Shown one piece after another: positions 1-5,456 of a DNA stretch of 7,001 bases. How positions within the stretch are numbered: position 1 is the stretch's first letter; each line of letters opens with the position of its first letter. A model generated the notes under the pieces. It worked only from the letters and a program-made list of their open reading frames with translations, was not told the DNA's origin and did no database searches. The stretch lies in NCBI GenBank assembly GCA_016931875.1, contig JAFGDX010000275.1, positions 1-7,001 of the forward strand, written 5' to 3'. Position numbers and translations under genes: made by a program. The DNA is from Prolixibacteraceae bacterium. GTDB taxonomy: Bacteria; Bacteroidota; Bacteroidia; Bacteroidales; Prolixibacteraceae.

Positions 1-1
1 G

Positions 2-232
2 GAAGAAAAATTTGTTGAATTCCTGCAAACAGAAATCCATAAACCTAAATCGGAAATGTACATTCCTTCCGTGGTTTATGAACTGATTCAGGAACAAAAA
101 GCCACGGTAAAAATACTGGAAGCAAACTCACCCTGGTTTGGAGTAACCTACAAGGAAGACAAGCCTTTTGTAATTGAAAAAATCAGAACACTGATTCAGC
201 AGGGAGAGTATCCTGAAAATCTGTGGAAATAA
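2..232 (+). CDS. Sugar-phosphate nucleotidyltransferase, C-terminal end (partial)
   Basis: The open frame enters from the left edge and gives 76 residues before TAA at 230-232; the start and the catalytic N-terminal half lie outside the window. The visible tail contains a stretch reading WFGVTYKEDKPFV followed by a helix and the ending YPENLWK. From memory this resembles the C-terminal end of Bacteroidetes NDP-sugar pyrophosphorylase-like nucleotidyltransferases, enzymes that join a sugar-1-phosphate to an NTP to make a nucleotide sugar and pyrophosphate in the cytoplasm. The following gene, in the same direction after 65 bp, is a NahK-like sugar-1-kinase that would make the substrate, which supports the call. 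The G-x-G-T-R nucleotide-binding motif that would confirm it is not in the window, so family membership rests on the tail and on context, and the sugar specificity is unknown. Confidence 0.62.
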   Translation, partial: EEKFVEFLQTEIHKPKSEMYIPSVVYELIQEQKATVKILEANSPWFGVTYKEDKPFVIEKIRTLIQQGEYPENLWK

Positions 233-297
233 AAATTCAGCTTGCCAAACCGGAGTGTTAAAATCGTAGTAATTTCAGCAAACAATCAAACTAAATC

Positions 298-1386
298 ATG
301 AAAAACAAATTGGAAGAAATAGCCGGAAAATTTCAGGTTGAAGGAAAAATTATTGAAGTTCAGCCGCTGGGTGAAGGTTTTATTAATGATACATTTATCA
401 TAAAAACCGAAGGTAAAAGCCCGAATTACATCCTTCAGCGAAAAAACAAACAAATATTCTCCCCTATTCCGGCCATGATGGAAAACATCCAAAAAGTGTG
501 CATGCACATCAAAAAGAAAGTTGTTGCCGCCGGTGGCGATCCGTTGCGCGAAGCCATGACAATTATTCCTGCCTTTGACAATAAACTTTATTTTCTTGAT
601 GAAGAAGAGGAATATTGGGCAGTTTGTTTGTTTATTGAAGATACGATTGCATACGATTCGGCAAAAACTCCGGAATTGGCATATTCAGGTGGCAAAGGAA
701 TTGGAAAATTTCAAACGCTGGTTGCCGATCTAAAAGAACCTCTCACCAATATTTTACCCGGATTTCATGATATGCGGTTCAGGTTTAAACAGTGGGATGC
801 GGTTTTGACAAAAGACCCGCTTGGAAGAAAAAAAGAGCTTACAGAAGAAATTAGCTGGATTGAACGTCGCCGTTTGGAGATGCTTAATTTTTATGAACTG
901 ATTGAAAACGGTGTTATTCCAACCCGAATCAGCCACAACGATACAAAAATCAATAACATCCTGTTCGACAAAAAAGGCGAAGTACTTTGTGTAATTGATT
1001 TGGATACTGTGTTAAACAGCACCGTGTTAAATGATTTTGGAGATGCTATGCGAACTTACACAAATACAGGAGCGGAAGACGATCTGAATTTGGACAACGT
1101 TTCTATGGACATTGAAATTTTTAATGCTTTTACAAAAGGATACATCGAGGAAGCCAGGTCGTTTTTAACTGAAAAGGAAGCGGAATACCTGGCATTTTCA
1201 GCAAAATTTATTACTTACGAACAGGTACTTCGCTTTTTAATGGATTACATTGACGGCGACAATTATTACAAAATTAAATCGCCCAACCACAACCTGGTCC
1301 GTACGCATGCACAATTCAAATTACTGCAAAGCATGGAAGAACAGTTTGATGCGATGAATGCAACTGTAAAAAAGTATATCGTTTAA
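298..1386 (+). CDS. NahK-like anomeric sugar kinase (aminoglycoside phosphotransferase fold)
   Basis: This 362-residue cytoplasmic kinase closely resembles N-acetylhexosamine 1-kinase of Bifidobacterium (NahK, about 359 residues), which phosphorylates GlcNAc/GalNAc at the anomeric carbon with ATP. Seen in the sequence: a nucleotide-binding lobe with PLGEGFINDTF at 23-33 and YILQRKN at 44-50; the catalytic loop HNDTKINN at 213-220, with Asp215 the expected base; the metal-binding IDLDT at 233-237; DFGDAMR at 246-252; and a C-terminal block with RFLMDYIDGD (312-321) and HNLVRTHAQFKLLQSMEEQ (331-349). The blocks fall in NahK order and the length matches. The ATG at 298 puts the N-terminus where NahK begins; no Shine-Dalgarno is visible, normal for Bacteroidota. 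The preceding nucleotidyltransferase would use the sugar-1-phosphate, suggesting a salvage pair, possibly for GlcNAc, GalNAc or another cell-wall or glycan sugar. Exact sugar specificity cannot be read from the sequence. Confidence 0.85.
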   Translation: MKNKLEEIAGKFQVEGKIIEVQPLGEGFINDTFIIKTEGKSPNYILQRKNKQIFSPIPAMMENIQKVCMHIKKKVVAAGGDPLREAMTIIPAFDNKLYFLDEEEEYWAVCLFIEDTIAYDSAKTPELAYSGGKGIGKFQTLVADLKEPLTNILPGFHDMRFRFKQWDAVLTKDPLGRKKELTEEISWIERRRLEMLNFYELIENGVIPTRISHNDTKINNILFDKKGEVLCVIDLDTVLNSTVLNDFGDAMRTYTNTGAEDDLNLDNVSMDIEIFNAFTKGYIEEARSFLTEKEAEYLAFSAKFITYEQVLRFLMDYIDGDNYYKIKSPNHNLVRTHAQFKLLQSMEEQFDAMNATVKKYIV

Positions 1387-1410
1387 TTGCAGAAAATAAT
1401 AGTATAACAG

Positions 1411-1440
1411 CCACTTTTCGGTTGAAAAGTGGTTTTATCT
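1411..1440 (+). terminator. Intrinsic terminator after the sugar kinase
   Basis: A perfect 9-bp stem (CCACTTTTC / GAAAAGTGG, 1411-1419 with 1424-1432) closes a GGTT loop and is followed by TTTTATCTTATT. It begins 24 bases after the kinase stop codon and lies in the 117-bp gap between convergent genes. On the minus strand the downstream sequence is only moderately T-rich, so it may stop murI transcripts weakly as well. The rest of this gap shows no gene or other clear signal. Confidence 0.8.
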
Positions 1441-1503
1441 TATTCCATTTATTCCATCATATAACTAATAAAAGACACATTTTTTGCGGATTAGTTCCTT
1501 CGG

Positions 1504-2331
1504 TTAAAAATGAACATGTTCTGCTTCTACTTCGTGTCCCATAAAAAGTGCAGCCTTTCCTTCAAAATTTTCCACTGATTCTGTGGTTTGAAATTTGAGC
1601 CTGCCATTTTGCGACAATTTGCCCTCAATTTCCGGGTGCCGTACTAAATAATCAGTCAGTTTTTCGGCTACAATCGCACCTTGCTCAAGAATTTGGATGT
1701 TGCCGGGAACATACCTGCGAATAGAATTGATTAAAAGCGGATAATGAGTACACCCCAAAATCAAAGTGTCCAGTTGCGGGTCTTTATCAAGTATATTTTG
1801 AATATTTTTTTGGATGAAATATTCAGCACCCGGGGTTTCAATTTCATTATTTTCAACAATCGGCACCCACATCGGACAAGCTTCCTGAACGGTTGATTTT
1901 ACATGGCCACCCGACCATTTTTCCAATTCAATGGGGTACGACAGGGAAGTAACCGTTCCTGTGGTTCCCAAAACACCCACATGCCCATTTTTTGTAATTT
2001 CAGCTACTTTCTCAACGCTGGGCCTGATTACTCCCAGAACCCTTCGCTCTGGTGCAATTTGAGGCAAATCGAGTTGCTGAATATTGCGAAGTGCTTTTGC
2101 CGAAGCAGTGTTACATGCAATTATTACCAGTGGGCAATTTTGAGAAAAAAGGTACTTTACCGCCTGCAAGGTGTATTCGTAAACTACATCAAAAGATCGT
2201 GTTCCATAAGGAGTGCGCGCATTATCACCAAGGTACAGAAAATCATAGCCGGGTAAAGTTTTAACCAGTTCCTTTAAAACGGTTAATCCGCCGTAACCTG
2301 AATCGAAAACACCAATCGGAGCTTTTTTCAT
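1504..2331 (-). CDS. murI: Glutamate racemase MurI
   Basis: MurI interconverts L- and D-glutamate without a cofactor in the cytoplasm, supplying D-Glu for the MurD step of peptidoglycan synthesis. At 275 residues it has the usual family length. It shows all hallmarks: VFDSGYGGL at 8-16 (Asp10, Ser11), LGDNARTPYG at 34-43, the first catalytic cysteine in ACNTAS (Cys73), and the second in GCTHYPLL (Cys194, His196). Both cysteines of the two-base mechanism are present, so it should be active. The ATG at 2331 begins MKKAPIGVFDSG, directly before the first conserved motif, which fixes the start. It lies 15 bp downstream of the glycogen synthase gene in the same direction with no terminator or promoter between, so the two are probably co-transcribed. 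In related Bacteroidetes murI is, to my knowledge, commonly found just after the ompH pair, so here the link to the envelope genes has been interrupted by glycogen synthase. Confidence 0.97.
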   Translation of the reverse strand: MKKAPIGVFDSGYGGLTVLKELVKTLPGYDFLYLGDNARTPYGTRSFDVVYEYTLQAVKYLFSQNCPLVIIACNTASAKALRNIQQLDLPQIAPERRVLGVIRPSVEKVAEITKNGHVGVLGTTGTVTSLSYPIELEKWSGGHVKSTVQEACPMWVPIVENNEIETPGAEYFIQKNIQNILDKDPQLDTLILGCTHYPLLINSIRRYVPGNIQILEQGAIVAEKLTDYLVRHPEIEGKLSQNGRLKFQTTESVENFEGKAALFMGHEVEAEHVHF

Positions 2332-2346
2332 TGAATATGGTTTGAT

Positions 2347-4188
2347 TTATCTCGTTACCACAAGATTATAGGCTTCATCGTAATATTTTCCCAGGTTCGA
2401 CCAGTCGAAATGAAGCGATGCTTCTTCACAACGGTAACGCAGTGCAATTCGTTCGCGGCGCGACATTTGCACAAATGCAAACAGCTTGTTGGCCATATCT
2501 TCAGCCACCTCGTAAAAATCGCGGCCCCGCCGGTTAATAATGTACAAACCTTTGGCATCGTTATCGGGTACTTCCTTAACAACATAATCGCCAAACCCGG
2601 CCATATCGCTGGTTATGGAAGGCACACCGCTTGCGAGGCACTCCAGCGGAGTATACCCCCAGGGTTCATACATACTTGGGAAAATTCCGAGGTGGCATCC
2701 GCGAACAAACTGGGTGTACTCCATTTTAAAAAGCGGGTTGGACGTTGAAATAAAATCGGGATGATAAACCATTTTTACCTTGTCGTGGCGGTTATTTACC
2801 AAATTGGCAGTGCGCAGGAAGTTTAAAATTTCATCTTTAGCATCATCAATCAGGGTATGTGTTACAATTTTGGGTAACTGGTGAGTTTTCCAGCTCTGCA
2901 CATTCCGCCGTAGTTTCAAACGTAAATAATCATCAACCAGAGCGCTCAAATCGGGGAATTGGTATGGCCCGCTATCCGAAGTAATTTTTGGGTACAGCCT
3001 TTTTCCCACCTGTTCTTTGATTTCCTCACACACTCTCCTCACATCATCAATTTGAGCTTTTGAATGTAAAACATGCGGGTTAAAAGTATAAAACGGCCGT
3101 TTGGTAATAAAAAAAGAAACCACGGTCATATCTGAATTTGCCTGCTGCATTTTCCAGTTTAACCGCGCCAGCGCTTCGAGGGTTAAATCGTAGCCTTTGT
3201 TATGATATTCATATCTGCCCGAAGTAAAAAAATAAAGTGTTTTATTAAGGTCGAATGAATAGCTTTGAAAAAAGTGCCCCATCACAAAGTCGTGAATCTG
3301 ATCTTTCACCTTAACATGTTGATTCTGAATCTCGTGGAGAGCCTCATAACGCATAATATTCAGTCCGTTTGGCAAAATCATATCGGGTGTTCGCCCCAGC
3401 AGGTGTGTACATTCTTTGGCAGTAACTTCACTTACCGTGGTAAAAACGTGTGCACCGTGAGCTGATGCCCGTTCGATTTCGGCAATCGATTTTACATTAA
3501 ATTTTGCAGCTTCGGTTTCCCAGTTGTAAAAAGGCAAATGGTCATAAAACTTATGGTCATTCATGGCCAGGTATCTTCCCAAAAGGGTGGCGTGTGTTGT
3601 AAAAATTACTTTTATATCCAGGTTTTCCTTTCGTATTCCGGGAATTGGCAAGCCAGCCATCCACTCATGAAAATGGGCGATAACCCGGCCTTCACAAAAT
3701 TTGGTTGAACACAGGTAGTGAAAAAATTCCTTTACCTGGTAACCAAACGCGGCCACTTTATCAAGAAGTTCGTCGTTGCCGGGCATTGAAATATGAAAAT
3801 CCTGCCAGAGAAAATGTTTTATTTCCCCCAGCTTGTCGTAAACCGAATACGGATTAAATAAAACAACATTGGGTCTTCCGGAAACTATCCACTGACCATA
3901 ATGCACATCAAATCCCCGCTCCTGCATTTTCAAAACAGCTTTACCAATGGGGGATGAAAAATCAGTTGCCGGATCGAAGTGAGCAGCGGCCTGCTCGGCA
4001 AAATATGGCCCAACCAGAAAATAATTATCTTTTCCCCACTTTTGTATCACCGAGGGTGCTTTCGACCGGATTACCGTATAAATTCCACCCACCTGGTTGC
4101 ATACTTCCCAGGCAACTTCGAAAAGCATTGTGTGGTCAGGAATATTTAATTTTATGTTCTCATCCATCCCTTTATTGTCAGTGTTCAT
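2347..4188 (-). CDS. Glycogen synthase, GT3 (eukaryote-like) family
   Basis: This 613-residue cytoplasmic enzyme extends alpha-1,4-glucan chains, in this family from UDP-glucose. It aligns along its length with yeast and animal glycogen synthase (GT3) rather than bacterial GlgA (GT5). Motifs in order: VGGIYTVIRSKAP (33-45), AHFHEW (171-176), TTHATLLGRYL (197-207), LPNGLN (272-277), SGRYEYHNKG (323-332), FVRGCHLGIFPS (494-505) and YEPWGYTPLE (507-516), which holds the retaining-GT E-x7-E pair Glu508/Glu516. A C-terminal arginine helix, RRERIALRYR (577-586), matches the regulatory helix of the yeast enzyme. The protein ends soon after the conserved DW...LG..Y segment, so it lacks the long phosphorylated tail of eukaryotic enzymes. 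Two starts are possible, the ATG at 4188 and Met8 at 4167; the first is used here, and conserved sequence begins near residue 21 in either case. A terminator and a candidate promoter lie upstream; murI follows at 15 bp. No other glycogen gene is in the window. Confidence 0.95.
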   Translation of the reverse strand: MNTDNKGMDENIKLNIPDHTMLFEVAWEVCNQVGGIYTVIRSKAPSVIQKWGKDNYFLVGPYFAEQAAAHFDPATDFSSPIGKAVLKMQERGFDVHYGQWIVSGRPNVVLFNPYSVYDKLGEIKHFLWQDFHISMPGNDELLDKVAAFGYQVKEFFHYLCSTKFCEGRVIAHFHEWMAGLPIPGIRKENLDIKVIFTTHATLLGRYLAMNDHKFYDHLPFYNWETEAAKFNVKSIAEIERASAHGAHVFTTVSEVTAKECTHLLGRTPDMILPNGLNIMRYEALHEIQNQHVKVKDQIHDFVMGHFFQSYSFDLNKTLYFFTSGRYEYHNKGYDLTLEALARLNWKMQQANSDMTVVSFFITKRPFYTFNPHVLHSKAQIDDVRRVCEEIKEQVGKRLYPKITSDSGPYQFPDLSALVDDYLRLKLRRNVQSWKTHQLPKIVTHTLIDDAKDEILNFLRTANLVNNRHDKVKMVYHPDFISTSNPLFKMEYTQFVRGCHLGIFPSMYEPWGYTPLECLASGVPSITSDMAGFGDYVVKEVPDNDAKGLYIINRRGRDFYEVAEDMANKLFAFVQMSRRERIALRYRCEEASLHFDWSNLGKYYDEAYNLVVTR

Positions 4189-4216
4189 ATACTCATTTAT
4201 TAGAATTCGGAATGAC

Positions 4217-4247
4217 TAAATATAGTTTTAAATCTTGTTCAAACCAA
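4217..4247 (-). promoter_or_regulatory. Candidate Bacteroidota-type promoter for glycogen synthase–murI
   Basis: On the minus strand a TTG (4247-4245) is followed, after 20 bp, by TATATTTA (4224-4217), a 7-of-8 match to the Bacteroidota -7 element TAnnTTTG. The distance fits the usual -33/-7 spacing of about 19-21 bp. Transcription would start near 4210, leaving a leader of roughly 20 bases before the ATG at 4188. Position between an upstream terminator and the gene start supports it, but the region is AT-rich and chance matches are likely. Confidence 0.42.
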
Positions 4248-4266
4248 CAATAAAGAAATGTTTTAT

Positions 4267-4306
4267 AAACGAAAAAGCCACTTGTCGGTATGACAAATGG
4301 CTTTTT
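4267..4306 (-). terminator. Intrinsic terminator after the second ompH gene
   Basis: Read on the minus strand, 15-base arms (4306-4292 and 4286-4272) pair along their full length around a 5-base loop, using one U-G wobble, and end in TTTTTCGTTT. On the plus strand the same position becomes a C-A mismatch, so the hairpin is better formed as minus-strand RNA. It starts 20 bases after the ompH stop codon. It should separate the bamA–ompH–ompH unit from glycogen synthase and murI. Confidence 0.85.
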
Positions 4307-4326
4307 TGTTTATAGAATTTTTTTGT

Positions 4327-4836
4327 TTATTCAATTCCCAGTTTAGTCTTCACCAGTGGCAGTAAATCTACACTCTGGTTTGATCTGTACAAAACTGCGT
4401 TTACATCAAAAACATAAATCAATCCCTGTTCCTTTGCCACTTCTTCCACGGCGTTTTGCGCCTTTTCGTAAATGGGCTGCAGCACCTCTGCCTGTTTTTG
4501 CTGAATTTGCTGTTGTGCTGTGTTGCGGTAATTTTCAATTCTCTGCTGTAAATCCTGAATCTCAGTTATTTTAGCATTTCTTTTTACTTCTGAAGCTTCT
4601 TCGCCCAGTTGTTCAAATTCAGTATATTTTTGTTGTAATTCAGTTTGCATTCCTCCAAAAATTTCTTCAATATCGCCCTGAAAATTAGTCATTTCCGTTT
4701 GAGCAGTTTTGCTTTCAGGCATAACCTGAACCAATGCCTGCAAATCAATATGTCCGAATTTTAATGTTTGTGCTTGAATAGATGCTGTTGTACCCATCAA
4801 CAGAATAACAGCAAAAAGTTTTAATAAATTTCTCAT
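4327..4836 (-). CDS. ompH: Skp/OmpH-family periplasmic chaperone (second copy)
   Basis: Skp/OmpH proteins are periplasmic trimeric chaperones that hold unfolded outer-membrane proteins on their way to the BAM complex. The 169-residue product has a Sec signal peptide (MRNLLKLF, a hydrophobic core, then ASIQA before Gln, cleavage near residue 22), a short beta strand FGHIDLQALVQ, a long Gln/Glu-rich coiled-coil segment (about residues 42-120) and a closing strand LIYVFDVNAVLY, the standard Skp layout. The frame can be extended to a TTG at 4842, but the ATG at 4836 gives a cleaner signal peptide and a common start codon, so it is used here. It lies 44 bp after the other ompH gene and is followed by a strong terminator. 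The two copies clearly differ in sequence and are old paralogues rather than a recent duplication. Whether they form mixed trimers cannot be told from sequence. Confidence 0.9.
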   Translation of the reverse strand: MRNLLKLFAVILLMGTTASIQAQTLKFGHIDLQALVQVMPESKTAQTEMTNFQGDIEEIFGGMQTELQQKYTEFEQLGEEASEVKRNAKITEIQDLQQRIENYRNTAQQQIQQKQAEVLQPIYEKAQNAVEEVAKEQGLIYVFDVNAVLYRSNQSVDLLPLVKTKLGIE

Positions 4837-4864
4837 AGTCAATGTAGTATTAAATTTTTGGTCA

Positions 4865-4872
4865 CAAATATA
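4865..4872 (-). promoter_or_regulatory. Possible internal -7 promoter element between the two ompH genes
   Basis: The minus strand reads TATATTTG here, an exact match to the Bacteroidota -7 consensus TAnnTTTG, within the 44-bp gap and about 28 bases before the ATG of the second ompH gene. No TTG is found at the expected -33 distance, so this is a half-site only. It could give the second copy some expression independent of bamA. Confidence 0.3.
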
Positions 4873-4880
4873 GTTATTAA

Positions 4881-5393
4881 TTATTTATATCCGAGTTTTT
4901 GAAGTACCTGATCGCTGAGGTCATAGCGCGGGTTGGTAAAAAACAGGGTGGTACCTCCGGCTTTGTCGAAAATGACTGCGTAACTTCCTTCATTTGCAAT
5001 TTCCTGAACCGCATTAAAAATATCATCCTGAATAGGTTTTACCAGGCCCTGGCGTTTTTTAAACAAATCGCCGTTGGGTCCGAAGTATTTGGACTGAAGT
5101 TGTTTGTAATCTTTTTCTTTTGTGATGATTACATCTTCGCGTTTCCGTTTCATATCTTCTGACAGTAAAACACTTTCTGCCTGATAATCCTGGTACATTT
5201 GTTCTATTTCTGTATGCATCGATTCCAGTTCTTTTTGATATTGCGAAGAGAGCTGATCCAATTGTTCCTGGGCAGCAGTAAATGCCGGAATATTTTCCAG
5301 GATATATTCGGAATCGATAAATGCATATTTCTGTGCAGTTGTTATTCCTGCTACGGTTAAAATTACCGCAATGGTTAAAATTATTTTTTTCAT
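4881..5393 (-). CDS. ompH: Skp/OmpH-family periplasmic chaperone (first copy)
   Basis: This 170-residue secreted protein belongs to the same chaperone family as its downstream neighbour and probably escorts outer-membrane proteins to BamA, encoded just upstream. It has a Sec signal peptide (MKKIILTIAVILTVAG, with cleavage likely near TTA-Q at 20-21), the N-terminal strand YAFIDSEYILENIP (23-36), a charged coiled coil from about 38 to 105, and a C-terminal strand block YAVIFDKAGGTTLFF (138-152), followed by a DLSDQVLQKLG ending typical of Bacteroidetes OmpH. The frame is open further up to an ATG at 5426, but that would add 11 residues (MKFQLIKFRIA) before a textbook signal peptide, so the ATG at 5393 is preferred. 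It follows bamA after 63 bp with no terminator and is probably in the same transcript. Confidence 0.92.
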   Translation of the reverse strand: MKKIILTIAVILTVAGITTAQKYAFIDSEYILENIPAFTAAQEQLDQLSSQYQKELESMHTEIEQMYQDYQAESVLLSEDMKRKREDVIITKEKDYKQLQSKYFGPNGDLFKKRQGLVKPIQDDIFNAVQEIANEGSYAVIFDKAGGTTLFFTNPRYDLSDQVLQKLGYK

Positions 5394-5456
5394 GGCAATT
5401 CTAAATTTAATTAACTGAAACTTCATATATCATATTTTGTGCCAAATCATTAAAGG

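Noticed and set aside
1440..1459. Short direct repeat (ATTCCATTT / ATTCCATC) in the convergent gap
   Set aside because: Too short and AT-rich to be more than chance; no feature is associated with it.
1903..2264. Two plus-strand open frames (117 and 70 codons) opposite murI
   Set aside because: They lie antisense to a clearly conserved gene, and their products show no domain or signal peptide.
4837..4842. TTG at 4842 as the start of the second ompH gene
   Set aside because: The ATG two codons later begins a normal signal peptide; nothing favours the TTG.
4899..5162. Plus-strand open frame of 87 codons opposite the first ompH gene
   Set aside because: Antisense shadow of a real coding region with no upstream signal or recognisable product.
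5402..5409. TAAATTTA as a -7 element for the first ompH gene
   Set aside because: It is only 8 bases from the start codon and has no TTG at the -33 distance; AT-rich chance match.
5394..5426. ATG at 5426 as the start of the first ompH gene
   Set aside because: It would place 11 residues ahead of a complete Sec signal peptide; the ATG at 5393 fits the family better.
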